Assembly (NCBI RefSeq): GCF_002902845.1
Contig: NZ_PPTF01000033.1
Location: 1-48,662 of the forward strand
Direction: 5' to 3'
Source of the DNA: Chromobacterium sinusclupearum
Lineage (GTDB): Bacteria > Pseudomonadota > Gammaproteobacteria > Burkholderiales > Chromobacteriaceae
DNA length: 48,662 nucleotides
Below the pieces are notes generated by a model. It saw only the letters and a program-made list of their open reading frames with translations. It was not told where the DNA came from and made no database searches. Numbering within the stretch: the first letter of the stretch is position 1; each line of letters starts with the position of its first letter. The translations under genes and the position numbers were made by a program. Below, one piece after another: positions 1-7,925 of this stretch.

Positions 1-37
1 GGCTTTGCGCATTGTGCGCGCAGAATGCGCGAAACCC

Positions 38-60
38 GCCCCGACAGACACTGCCGGGGC
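38..60 (-). terminator. possible terminator hairpin after the DUF523 gene
   Basis: GCCCCG (38-43) can pair with CGGGGC (55-60). On the minus strand the hairpin follows the DUF523 stop codon by about 17 bases, but only a short GGGTTT follows it, so it is a weak intrinsic terminator at best. On the plus strand it could equally end a gene lying to the left of the window. Confidence 0.35.
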
Positions 61-76
61 TTTGGCGTTTAGGGGG

Positions 77-571
77 CTAGTCGTCCCCATCCTGCCGCAG
101 CAAGGCATCGACTTCCTCTTCATTCCACACTCGGATGCCATGTTGGCTCAACAGGCTGGCTGTCACGCCTTGGCCGTCGCGCAAGGTTTTGCCGAAATTG
201 CCATCGTAGATTTGCCGATTGCCACAGGATGGGCTGTTGGCCTTTAGCAGCGCCAGTTTGCAGTCCCCCTGCTGGGCCAGGCGCAAGGTTTGCCAAGCGC
301 CGGTGATGAATGCCAGGCTGACATCCTGCCCGTCTCCGGTTTGGACCGATGCTTGCTGCGTCAGCACATCATTGCCCGAGCCACCGGTGATCTCTGCCGC
401 GGGTCTTGGCGTGGGAAGACCGCCCAAGCACTCCGGACAGGCGGGAATGAGTCCGAATCTATCGTGGATCTTCGTCCAGTCGACATCGCGCATCGGTTTG
501 GACTGGCCGTCATAGCGCACTGGCTGTCCCAGCAGGCAGGCGCTGATCAGGAGTTTGGGTTTTATGGTCAC
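77..571 (-). CDS. DUF523 family protein (YbbK-like)
   Basis: 164 residues from a GTG start at 571. The N-terminus carries the family's signature SACLLGQPVRYDG, followed by CPECLGGLPTPRPAAEI and later NSPSCG, a run of conserved cysteines typical of DUF523; their biochemical role is not established. The GTG start overlaps the TGA stop of the upstream MocR gene as GTGA, so translation is probably coupled. A longer reading frame continues upstream to 742, but it runs inside the MocR gene and lacks family similarity, so the short form is preferred. Function unknown; the pairing with a PLP-type regulator may be only positional. Confidence 0.85.
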   Translation of the reverse strand: MTIKPKLLISACLLGQPVRYDGQSKPMRDVDWTKIHDRFGLIPACPECLGGLPTPRPAAEITGGSGNDVLTQQASVQTGDGQDVSLAFITGAWQTLRLAQQGDCKLALLKANSPSCGNRQIYDGNFGKTLRDGQGVTASLLSQHGIRVWNEEEVDALLRQDGDD

Positions 572-2016
572 AGTCTGCTCTCCAGAAGTCTGGCCAGCGC
601 TTGGCTGGCGGGGGCGATGCGTTCGTCCGGCACGGCCGCGTAACCGAGCACCAATCCGTTGCGATCGGCTTTGCCCAGGAAGTGGCGAGCCAGCGGCCGC
701 AGCCAGAGCCCTTGCTTGGCCGCGGCATCCTGCAGCTCCCATTCGTCAAAGCCCAAGGGTAGATTGGCCAGCAGATGCATGCCAGCCTCGCCGCCCGATA
801 TCGGCAAGGCATCGCCCAGGTAGCGCGCCATGGCGGTTCGCAGCAGATGCTGCCTGTGCGCATACAGTTCGCGCATATTGCGGATGTGTTGGGCAAAGTG
901 GCCGCGCTCGATGAAATCGGCCAGCGCCGCCTGGTGGAGGTAGCCGGTTTCGCCGTGCAGCCGCGCCTGGCAATGGCGGAAGGCCTCAACCAGTTCAGGC
1001 GGCAGCACAAGATAGCCCAATTTCAGCGCGGGGAACATCACCTTGCTGAAGGTGCCCAGATAGATGACGCGATTATCCTGATCCAGGCTTTGCAAGGCGG
1101 CTAATGGATTGGCGGTATGGCTGAACTCGCCGTCGTAGTCGTCCTCGATGATCCAGCTATCGTGATGCCGCGCCGTCTGCAACAGTTCCAGCCGCCGCGC
1201 CAGCCCCATGATGACGCCGGTTGGATACTGGTGCGCCGGCGTGGCGTAGATCAGTTTGGGAGAGGCTGCGCAGGATAGGGGCGCGAGTCCATGCTGATCC
1301 ACTGGAACTGGGCGGCAAGCCAGCCCAGCTTCCAGCATCGCGGCTTGGGCGCCGGTATAGCCTGGCTCCTCAAGCCAGGCGATGTCGCCGGGATCGGCCA
1401 ACAGCTTGGCGATGAGCGCCAGTCCGACTTGCGTGCCGCTAGTGACCAGGATCTGCTCTGGGCTGCAACGCACGGATCGGGTCAGGAACAGGTACTCCGC
1501 CAGCGCATGGCGCAGCGCCTGCAGGCCGCCTTCGCGCTGATAATGCATCCATTCCAGCGGGGCGGTTCGTTGGCTGCGCGCCAGACACTTTTGCCATTGC
1601 TGATGGGGAAAGCGCGCCAGCTCGGGCTGGCCGGGGATGAAGGCACCAAATTTGCTGGCGGGCAGACGGCTGTAAGCTTGCAACTGTACGCCGCGCCGCG
1701 ATAGCTCTCGTCGCGGCAAGGCGGCGGGAGCGGGCGATGCCGTGGACGCAAACGCCTGGCAGACATAAGTGCCCGAACCATGCCGGCTTTCCAGATACCC
1801 TTCGGCAATCAGTTGCTCATATGCGGCAAGCACGGTATTGCGACCTAATGCCAGCGCCTCGGCCAGCTGGCGGCTGGCGGGTACCGCGCTGCCGGGCGCA
1901 AGCCGGGTTTGGCGGATCAGCTCTCGCAGGTGTCGATACAGTTGGCGTGACAGGTTTTCCCCCTGGCCGCGCTGCAGCCGGGGTTTGAGGTAAGAACAGA
2001 GCCAGTCGCGATTCAA
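568..2016 (-). CDS. MocR/PdxR-type transcriptional regulator (GntR HTH fused to aminotransferase-like domain)
   Basis: 482 residues. Residues about 20-85 form a GntR winged helix-turn-helix (PASRQLAEALALGRNTVLAAYEQL, then GYLESRHGSGTYV). Residues about 120-482 are a fold-type I aminotransferase-like domain with EDDYDGEF (291-298) and the PLP lysine K325 in YLGTFSK. MocR proteins sense PLP or amino-containing ligands and usually control PLP, GABA or amino acid metabolism; the target here is unknown. The start is TTG at 2016, preceded by GGGA about 8 bases upstream; no in-frame ATG is nearer. It is divergent from the rhodanese gene, with a 90-base shared control region holding a direct repeat. 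Downstream it is coupled to the DUF523 gene by a GTGA overlap. Confidence 0.9.
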   Translation of the reverse strand: MNRDWLCSYLKPRLQRGQGENLSRQLYRHLRELIRQTRLAPGSAVPASRQLAEALALGRNTVLAAYEQLIAEGYLESRHGSGTYVCQAFASTASPAPAALPRRELSRRGVQLQAYSRLPASKFGAFIPGQPELARFPHQQWQKCLARSQRTAPLEWMHYQREGGLQALRHALAEYLFLTRSVRCSPEQILVTSGTQVGLALIAKLLADPGDIAWLEEPGYTGAQAAMLEAGLACRPVPVDQHGLAPLSCAASPKLIYATPAHQYPTGVIMGLARRLELLQTARHHDSWIIEDDYDGEFSHTANPLAALQSLDQDNRVIYLGTFSKVMFPALKLGYLVLPPELVEAFRHCQARLHGETGYLHQAALADFIERGHFAQHIRNMRELYAHRQHLLRTAMARYLGDALPISGGEAGMHLLANLPLGFDEWELQDAAAKQGLWLRPLARHFLGKADRNGLVLGYAAVPDERIAPASQALARLLESRL

Positions 2017-2017
2017 G

Positions 2018-2047
2018 GTGGTCCCATCAAATTAATGAATGTGGTCC
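2018..2047. promoter_or_regulatory. direct repeat GTGGTCC, candidate MocR operator
   Basis: GTGGTCC occurs at 2018-2024 and again at 2041-2047, 23 bases apart from start to start (about two helical turns), directly next to the start codon of the MocR gene and in the divergent region with the rhodanese gene. Several MocR regulators (GabR, PdxR) bind direct repeats in their own divergent promoter. The assignment here is inference. Confidence 0.4.
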
Positions 2048-2106
2048 TTCAGATGGTGCTGCTTGTGTCGTAGGATAACAGCATCGTAACGTGCTGGAGC
2101 AAGGTG

Positions 2107-2499
2107 ATGATCAGTCAGGAAGCGTTCTATGCCGCCAAGTTGGCGTATGAGATGGATGCCGCCGATGTGGCGCAGGCTTTCGCCCAAGGCGATGACTCGC
2201 TGGTATTAGTCGATACCCGCAGTGCGGAAGCGTTTGCCCATGAAACCATTCCCGGAGCGATCAGCCTGCCGCACCGGCTGATGACTGAGGAAAGCACCGC
2301 CCATCTTGCGCGCGAGCGCACCTACGTCACTTTTTGCGATGGCATTGGCTGCAACGGCTCCACCAAGGGCGCACTGAAGTTGACCCGGCTTGGTTTCAAG
2401 GTCAAGGAGCTGCAGGGCGGCATCGATTGGTGGAAGCGTGATGGCTACGCAACCACGCTGCACGCCGGCTGCGGCAAGGACGTATGCGATGCGTGCTGA
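2107..2499 (+). CDS. single-domain rhodanese-like protein
   Basis: 130 residues from ATG 2107, chosen over GTG 2104 because GGAG at 2096-2099 lies 7 bases before the ATG but only 4 before the GTG. Rhodanese features are LVDTRSAEAFAHETIPGAISLPH (split over residues 34-56) and a persulfide-loop cysteine C77 in TFCDGIGCN. The loop departs from the usual CxxGxR pattern by having a second cysteine (C82). The last nine residues contain three more cysteines (C122, C127, C130), which could bind metal or relay sulfur. It overlaps the following GNAT gene by 11 bases, so the genes form an operon. Substrate unknown. Confidence 0.88.
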   Translation: MISQEAFYAAKLAYEMDAADVAQAFAQGDDSLVLVDTRSAEAFAHETIPGAISLPHRLMTEESTAHLARERTYVTFCDGIGCNGSTKGALKLTRLGFKVKELQGGIDWWKRDGYATTLHAGCGKDVCDAC

Positions 2500-3232
2500 C
2501 TGGGACGCGCTGGCGCAGCCGGCCGAGCAGATTTCGACCGGGCAGTGGGTAGGTTTGCCAGTAGAGGGCTGGACGGGCGCGACATACCCGCCGCGCCAAG
2601 TCCTGACCGGGAGGCATGGCCGAGTGGAGCCGCTGGATGCCGAGCGGCATGGCGCCCAGTTGTACGAAGCCTTGCATCAGATGGCGGGCGGGGCCAACTG
2701 GACCTACCTTAGCCACGGCCCGTTTCGCAGTCTGGAGGATTGGCAGACTTGGATGCAGGCCCATGCCGGACGGGAGGATCCGCAGTTTTATGCGATCGTC
2801 GATGCCAGGGACGATGTGGCTATCGGCTTGTGCAGCTATCTGCGCATTGCGCCTGCCGACGGTTGCATCGAAGTGGGATTTCTCAATTTCTCTCCGCGCC
2901 TGCAGCGCAGTCGCTTGGCCACCGAGGCGATGTACCTGATGATGCGCAATGCGTTTGAGCTCGGCTATCGGCGTTACGAGTGGAAATGCGACGCCCAGAA
3001 CGCTCCGTCGGTGAAGGCCGCGCTGCGGCTGGGTTTCACCTTTGAAGGCTTGTTCCGCCAGGCGCGCACCAATAAGGGACGCAACCGGGATACCGCCTGG
3101 TTCTCCATTCTGGACCATGAGTGGCCGCAGCGGCGGCGAGCGCTGGAAGAGTGGTTGGCGGATGCCAATTTCGACGCGCAAGGGCGGCAATTGCGCAGTC
3201 TCTCGGAGTTTGCTGCGGAGGCGGCGGCTTGA
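2489..3232 (+). CDS. GNAT family N-acetyltransferase, first of a tandem pair
   Basis: 247 residues from ATG 2489, inside the end of the rhodanese gene. The protein resembles RimJ/RimL-type GNATs (Acetyltransf_3): a leading GRHGRVEPLDAERHG, then NWTYLSHGPF near residue 70, the core strand region GCIEVGFLNFSP, an acetyl-CoA-loop equivalent RSRLATEAMYLMM, and CDAQNAPSVKAALRLGFTFEG near the C-terminus. Such enzymes transfer acetyl from acetyl-CoA to an amine; the substrate cannot be told from sequence. The next gene is a clear paralogue and starts on this gene's stop codon. Confidence 0.88.
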   Translation: MRADWDALAQPAEQISTGQWVGLPVEGWTGATYPPRQVLTGRHGRVEPLDAERHGAQLYEALHQMAGGANWTYLSHGPFRSLEDWQTWMQAHAGREDPQFYAIVDARDDVAIGLCSYLRIAPADGCIEVGFLNFSPRLQRSRLATEAMYLMMRNAFELGYRRYEWKCDAQNAPSVKAALRLGFTFEGLFRQARTNKGRNRDTAWFSILDHEWPQRRRALEEWLADANFDAQGRQLRSLSEFAAEAAA

Positions 3233-3975
3233 GCTTGGTCGCGGATACGGGCGCGCTGGCTCAAGCGGCGGCTTTCAATGCCGTGGGGCAGCCTGTCGGT
3301 TGCGAGGTAGATCGATGGAGCGGGGCGGCTTGGCCGCCGAGTATTGTCTTGCAGGGCCGCTTCTGCCGCCTGGAGGCCTTGGATGCGGCGCGGCATGGAC
3401 GGGACTTGTTTATCTGCCTGCATGCCGATGCCAGCCGCGCGAACTGGACGTATCTGAATCAGGGACCGTTCGCGTCCTTCGATGCATGGCAGTCCTGGCT
3501 GGCGAGCGCGATCCAGGTCAAGCGTACCTGCTATTACGCGCTGATCGATGCCGATAGCGGCATGGCGCAGGGTATGGCCGCGTATATGAATGCCCAGCCT
3601 GAAGACGGCTGCGTCGAAATCGGCGGGGTGCATTTTTCGCCGGCCATGCGCCGCAGCCGGCTGTCGACGGAGGCGATGTATCTGATGCTGAAGCAGGTAT
3701 TCGAGCTGAATTACCGCCGCTGCGAGTGGCGTTGCGACGCGCATAACGCATCGTCGGCGCGCGCCGCCTTGCGTTTGGGCTTCACGTTCGAGTGCCTGTG
3801 GCGGCAACGCCGGGTCAGCAAGGGACGCAATCGCGACGCGGCCTGTTTCTCTATGCTGGATCACGAGTGGTCGGCGAGGCGCCTGGCCTTGGAGAGCTGG
3901 TTGCATCCGATCAATTTCGATGCGGCGGGCCGGCAGCGATGCGATCTGGCCCATTTCATGGCGCGGCAGGGCTAA
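3229..3975 (+). CDS. GNAT family N-acetyltransferase, second of a tandem pair
   Basis: 248 residues from a TTG start at 3229, which overlaps the preceding TGA as TTGA. GGAGG at 3217-3221 sits 7 bases upstream, supporting this start; no in-frame ATG or GTG lies between the stop of the first copy and the conserved domain. It matches its neighbour along the whole length: NWTYLNQGPF versus NWTYLSHGPF, RSRLSTEAMYLML versus RSRLATEAMYLMM, CDAHNASSARAALRLGFTFE versus the equivalent run, and SKGRNRDAACFSMLDHEW near the end. A local gene duplication followed by divergence is the simplest reading. Substrate unknown. Confidence 0.87.
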   Translation: MSLVADTGALAQAAAFNAVGQPVGCEVDRWSGAAWPPSIVLQGRFCRLEALDAARHGRDLFICLHADASRANWTYLNQGPFASFDAWQSWLASAIQVKRTCYYALIDADSGMAQGMAAYMNAQPEDGCVEIGGVHFSPAMRRSRLSTEAMYLMLKQVFELNYRRCEWRCDAHNASSARAALRLGFTFECLWRQRRVSKGRNRDAACFSMLDHEWSARRLALESWLHPINFDAAGRQRCDLAHFMARQG

Positions 3976-3989
3976 TTCGCTCTTTGGAC

Positions 3990-4018
3990 TTCATGCGGGG
4001 AGGCTGCGGCGCTACAAT
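3990..4018 (+). promoter_or_regulatory. candidate sigma-70 promoter for the 481-residue gene
   Basis: TTCATG (3990-3995), a 17-base spacer and TACAAT (4013-4018). The start codon follows at 4052. The -10 element is good, the -35 element weak. Confidence 0.45.
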
Positions 4019-4051
4019 GGGTGACTGTAATCCCTTGATAGTGTTGTCTGA

Positions 4052-5497
4052 ATGAAATCTCTGCCGCGCAACGCCCGCATCCGGGGCGAGCCTTTCCTGC
4101 CCAGCCGCTTTATTTTCGGCGATGCCGTCGATGACGAGGGCTTGGAGGGGAGCGAATACCTGGTGCATACCGAATCCCCTGCCTTCATTTGCCGGCTTGT
4201 AGGCAACGATGATACCGATTTTCCCGGCCGCGAAAGCGAGGGCTTGGCCAGCGCCGTACTGTATGACGAGGCGGAGAAGATCACGGTCTATGTCTGCAAT
4301 TTGCGGCTGAGGCTGTTCGACTTCAATTTCTATGATGAGGTCGAACCCAATGTCGGCCAGTTGCAGGATATCTGCGATGAGGCGATGCGCGCCTACCAGA
4401 AGCTGCAGAAAGCCTATGCCGAGCGCGACGCCGCCGGTCCGCCGCCGCGCGAGATGCGCACGGGGCCGACCAAGCCATTGCCCCCGGCCGAGCGCCAGCA
4501 GGCGATCAGCCAGTTGATCGAGCAGGCCCGCCTGGCGGTGGGCAAGCCCATGGGCGGCATGCAACTGGCTGCCGCCGTGCAGATGGCGCTGATGGCCGGC
4601 GATCAGGCCGTGTTCACCGAGGCCCAGCTGGCCTTGCTGGCGGAGCCTGACGCGCGGCAATTGCTGATCCAGCGCGCGCGCGATGCGGTGGCCTTCCCCG
4701 AAGTGCTGCGCAAGGACGGCTCCGTGGTGTCGTTTGAACTGTGGGCGTTGCCGTTTGCCTTCTCTCGCAGCCAGGGAGGCGTATGGTGGCATTTTCCGCG
4801 GCTGGAAGCCTTGGAGGTAGCCCTGGCCGATGCGCTGGAGGTGCCGGAAAAGTCGATTCTGTGGATTTCGCCCACCCTGTTCACCGTGGACATGCTGAAT
4901 GAGCGTGGTTGCCAGGATCTGGTGCAATTGGCGCCGGTGATGGATGCTGGCTGCGATTTCGCGCCGCTGGACCCGGAATCGTCGCGCGCCACTTATGAGG
5001 CGGCGCGCAAGACGAATGATCCGCAGTTGGTGATGGCGTGGATTCCATTCCTTGTAGAGCGCGGCGCGCTGCCGATGGACAAGGCGCGCCGCTTGGCCCG
5101 CCGGGCGCTGGATGTGGCCATGCCGCTGGTGCAGCAAGCGGTTGCCGCCGAGATGGAGTATGGCGAGGCGGAACTGTTTGCTCCCTTGCCGTGGTGGGAG
5201 GCCTTATCCAGCGGCATGCGCGCCTGGAACCGCAAGCGTCTGGGCGTGACAGCAGCCTTGCTGGCCGCCAGCCAGGGCGGCATCGACAAGCTGGAAGCGG
5301 TGGCCGAGTATCAGCCCGAAATCCAGGGCTTTGAAGTGGCCTTGCGGGTGAAGGGGCGCGATGAGGTGGAAGCGCGCGTGCCTTGGCTGGTGGTGCCGGA
5401 TGTGGCGCCGGACCGCGACGCCGCTTGGCGCGACTTGGCCGATTGTCTGCGCGAGGCCGGCATGCCGTTGTCGCAAAGCGTGGCGCGTTTGCACTGA
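4052..5497 (+). CDS. hypothetical protein, 481 aa
   Basis: I do not recognise this protein. It begins at ATG 4052 after a recognisable -10 element and ends just before a strong terminator, so it is probably its own transcription unit. It has no signal peptide or membrane segment by eye and is acidic in the first third. Residues about 75-135 (LRLRLFDFNFYDEVEP, then QDICDEAMRAYQKLQKAYAE) look helical and lead into a proline-rich linker (AAGPPPREMRTGPTKPLPP). The remainder is rich in Ala, Leu and Glu, with the aromatic stretch GGVWWHFPRLEALEVALADA. Composition and codon use match the neighbours, so it is a genuine resident gene. No function is proposed. Confidence 0.8.
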   Translation: MKSLPRNARIRGEPFLPSRFIFGDAVDDEGLEGSEYLVHTESPAFICRLVGNDDTDFPGRESEGLASAVLYDEAEKITVYVCNLRLRLFDFNFYDEVEPNVGQLQDICDEAMRAYQKLQKAYAERDAAGPPPREMRTGPTKPLPPAERQQAISQLIEQARLAVGKPMGGMQLAAAVQMALMAGDQAVFTEAQLALLAEPDARQLLIQRARDAVAFPEVLRKDGSVVSFELWALPFAFSRSQGGVWWHFPRLEALEVALADALEVPEKSILWISPTLFTVDMLNERGCQDLVQLAPVMDAGCDFAPLDPESSRATYEAARKTNDPQLVMAWIPFLVERGALPMDKARRLARRALDVAMPLVQQAVAAEMEYGEAELFAPLPWWEALSSGMRAWNRKRLGVTAALLAASQGGIDKLEAVAEYQPEIQGFEVALRVKGRDEVEARVPWLVVPDVAPDRDAAWRDLADCLREAGMPLSQSVARLH

Positions 5498-5515
5498 TGG
5501 CCACGCCAGCAGCAG

Positions 5516-5540
5516 AAAAGGGGCCTTGCGGCCCCTTTTT
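5516..5540 (+). terminator. intrinsic terminator after the 481-residue gene
   Basis: GGGGCC (5520-5525), TTGC loop, GGCCCC (5530-5535), then TTTTT to 5540. Preceded by AAAA, so it could also act on the opposite strand. Confidence 0.9.
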
Positions 5541-5639
5541 CTATTGCGGCTTGAAACCAAGCGCTGATTTTCCCTGGCACCGCTCTTCGCATTTTGAGCC
5601 TTGGGCGGCGCTGCGCTCCTTTGTTGCTGTTGGTGCCCG

Positions 5640-6995
5640 CTACTTCTGCCAATAGGTTTTGACGTTGACGAATTCGTACAGGCCGAATTCCGACAACTCG
5701 CGTCCGTAGCCCGACGCTTTGACGCCGCCAAACGGCAATCTCAGGTCGGAACTAGTGTGGCGGTTGATGAACACGCTGCCGGCTTCAATTTGCCGCGCCA
5801 GCGCCCAGGCCCGCTCATTATCGGCGCTGTAGATGCTGGCGCCGAGCCCGAATGGCGTGTCATTGGCCAGTCGGATGGCGTCAGCCTCATCGCTGGCGCG
5901 CAGAATGCTGGCGACCGGGCCGAACACCTCCTCGTGATAGACCCGGCAGGCGGTCGTCACGCGATCCAGCACGGTCGCGGGATAGAAAAAGCCGGGCGTC
6001 TGCGGCATCTGCCCGCCCAGCCGCAGCTTTGCCCCATTATGGCAGGCATCCAGCACTTGGGCGTGCAAGGCTTCCCGGAGATCGGCGCGAGTCAGCGGCG
6101 ACAGCGTCGTCGCCGGATCGCGCGGATCGCCGGCGTGCAATTTGGCGGCTTCGGCGCAAAAGGTCTCGACGAAGGCGTCCGCCACTTCCGGCACCACGAT
6201 CATCCGCTTGGCGGCATTGCAGCTCTGGCCGGCATCGCGAAAACGCGAGTTAGCGGCATCGCGGGCGGCGGCTTCGATATCGGCATCGGCGAGCACGATG
6301 AAAGGGTTGCTGCCGCCGAGTTCCAGCACTGTTTTCTTCAGATGCTTGCCGGCCAGCGAGGCGATGATTCTGCCGGTGTGGGTGGAGCCGGTGAAGGCGA
6401 CGGCATCGCAACGGCGGATGGCGTCCTCCACCAGTTCGGTATCAATCCACGCCATGTCCATCACCGCCAGTCCGGATTGGCGGATGCAGTCCAGCAGAAA
6501 TTGGCTGCATTGCGGAACCGAGGGCGCCGGCTTGACCAGGCAGGCGTTGCCGGACATCAGCGCGGGAACGGCGAAACGCAGCACTTGCCAGATGGGATAG
6601 TTCCACGGCATCACGGCCAGAACTAGCCCGAGCGGCTCGAACGCCACGCCGCTGCGGCTAGCCTGGGTGGGAATCTGCAGCGATTGCAATAGCTCAGGCG
6701 CCAATGCCGCGTAGTAACGGATCAATTGCACCGATTTGTCGATTTCGGCCAAACATTCGCCGGTGCGTTTGCCGACTTCCTGGGTGATCAGGTCGGCCAA
6801 GGCATCGCGTTGTTGGGCCAGCTGCTCCGCCAAGCGCAGAAGCTGGGCTGCGCGCTGTTCTACCGTCAACGCGGCCCAACTGTCTTGGGCTGCGCTCAAT
6901 TGTTTCAGCGCCAGGTCAAGCTCGTCGGCGTGCCAAGTGGGGCGGGTGTAGCAGACCTCCCCGGTGGCGGGGTTGCAACTGGTAAAGGCGGTCAT
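5640..6995 (-). CDS. NAD(P)-dependent aldehyde dehydrogenase, succinate-semialdehyde type (Sad/YneI-like)
   Basis: 451 residues, a typical length for the compact Sad/YneI branch. Visible family residues are PWNYP with N132, K155 in CLVKPAPS, the catalytic general base E225 in LELGGSNPF and the nucleophile C259 in DAGQSCNAAKR; the C-terminus has PFGGVKASGYGREL. Such enzymes oxidise succinic semialdehyde (or a related aldehyde) to the acid; the exact substrate is not proven by sequence. It is divergent from cviI, sharing a 276-base AT-rich region that contains the CviR box, so quorum control of this gene is possible. The ribosome site is weak, and an A8 run (7011-7018) lies in its leader. Confidence 0.9.
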   Translation of the reverse strand: MTAFTSCNPATGEVCYTRPTWHADELDLALKQLSAAQDSWAALTVEQRAAQLLRLAEQLAQQRDALADLITQEVGKRTGECLAEIDKSVQLIRYYAALAPELLQSLQIPTQASRSGVAFEPLGLVLAVMPWNYPIWQVLRFAVPALMSGNACLVKPAPSVPQCSQFLLDCIRQSGLAVMDMAWIDTELVEDAIRRCDAVAFTGSTHTGRIIASLAGKHLKKTVLELGGSNPFIVLADADIEAAARDAANSRFRDAGQSCNAAKRMIVVPEVADAFVETFCAEAAKLHAGDPRDPATTLSPLTRADLREALHAQVLDACHNGAKLRLGGQMPQTPGFFYPATVLDRVTTACRVYHEEVFGPVASILRASDEADAIRLANDTPFGLGASIYSADNERAWALARQIEAGSVFINRHTSSDLRLPFGGVKASGYGRELSEFGLYEFVNVKTYWQK

Positions 6996-7190
6996 GACGA
7001 AGTGGCTGGAAAAAAAACAAATGTAACAAATAAAACGCTTTGAGGGCAGTTTTGAAAGTAGGTTTATTTTTAAGATATTGTTTTTATTGAATATTGTTTT
7101 ATTTGTTATGGGTTTCCTGTCAATGCGGGCCAGTTAGTATATTCATTTCAGTGTAAATGTTTGGAGGCGGATTCTCATTTGCACTAAGCA

Positions 7191-7206
7191 CTGGCCGATT
7201 GGCCAG
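7191..7206 (+). promoter_or_regulatory. CviR box (lux-type palindrome) upstream of cviI
   Basis: CTGGCCGATTGGCCAG is a perfect palindrome in its arms and fits the CviR consensus CTGNCC-N4-GGNCAG completely. A -10-like TACATT at 7230-7235 gives a predicted transcript start near 7242, placing the box centre at about -43, the usual position for activation by a LuxR protein overlapping the -35 region. The cviI start codon is 66 bases downstream of the box. Confidence 0.88.
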
Positions 7207-7271
7207 ATTTCGTACTTTTGGGCTGGTTTTACATTTCAGCTGCCTGAGCAAGGCTTAATTAGGAGGCTGAA

Positions 7272-7925
7272 ATGAAAGCGTTTTTCCCGTTGGAGCTGGA
7301 TGGTCTGGTGTTGGATGTCGTTTCCTCACCGTTGGAACAAAAGCAGCTGTGGGCATTCCGACACAGAATCTTCCGGGAGCAACTGGCCTGGGTGCCAGTA
7401 TGTGAGGATGGCTATGATCGGGATGGCTATGATGATTTCTCCGATAATCTGGCGCTTTATCGGGATGGGCAGGTGGTGGGAGCGATACGTCTGACCGGAG
7501 GGCAGAATCCCTTCATGCTGGAAGAGGAATTCTCTGGTTTGTTGGCGTCGGGCGAGAGCATCGGCAAGGGGCGCGAGTACTCGGAAATCACGCGGCTGGC
7601 GATTGATCGCCATTCATTGAGTGGCAGGGAGTCGGTGATGGCGGCCCGCATGCTCTATCTGGGCGCCTGGTTGTGGTCGCAGATCCATGGCGTGCGCTGG
7701 ATGTATTTCGTGGTAGAACCGGTGTTTTATCGACGGCTGGTGATGTTCGGTTTTCCCATCGTTCCTGTGGGAGTGCCGAGACCTTTGGATGGCGGAGTGA
7801 TGTCGATGGCCGGCCTTCTGGATTGGCGGCAGGCGCGGCCGGAGCTTATTCGCTCACTATGTCCCGGGGTGACAGTGTCAGATGCATGCCAAGAACTATG
7901 GCATGAGTACGATTATTCGCATTGA
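7272..7925 (+). CDS. cviI: acyl-homoserine-lactone synthase CviI
   Basis: 217 residues, a LuxI-family autoinducer synthase that joins an acyl group from acyl-ACP to S-adenosylmethionine to make an N-acyl-homoserine lactone. Family hallmarks: RHRIFREQLAW (R32, F35, W40), GYDDFSDNLALY, R73 in AIRLTGG, and GREYSEITRLAI with E102 and R108. AGGAGG at 7261-7266 is an ideal ribosome site 5 bases before ATG. The gene is preceded by a CviR box and converges with cviR, overlapping it by 80 bases (7846-7925). In Chromobacterium this system controls violacein, chitinase and other exoproducts. The acyl chain length cannot be read from the sequence. Confidence 0.96.
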   Translation: MKAFFPLELDGLVLDVVSSPLEQKQLWAFRHRIFREQLAWVPVCEDGYDRDGYDDFSDNLALYRDGQVVGAIRLTGGQNPFMLEEEFSGLLASGESIGKGREYSEITRLAIDRHSLSGRESVMAARMLYLGAWLWSQIHGVRWMYFVVEPVFYRRLVMFGFPIVPVGVPRPLDGGVMSMAGLLDWRQARPELIRSLCPGVTVSDACQELWHEYDYSH

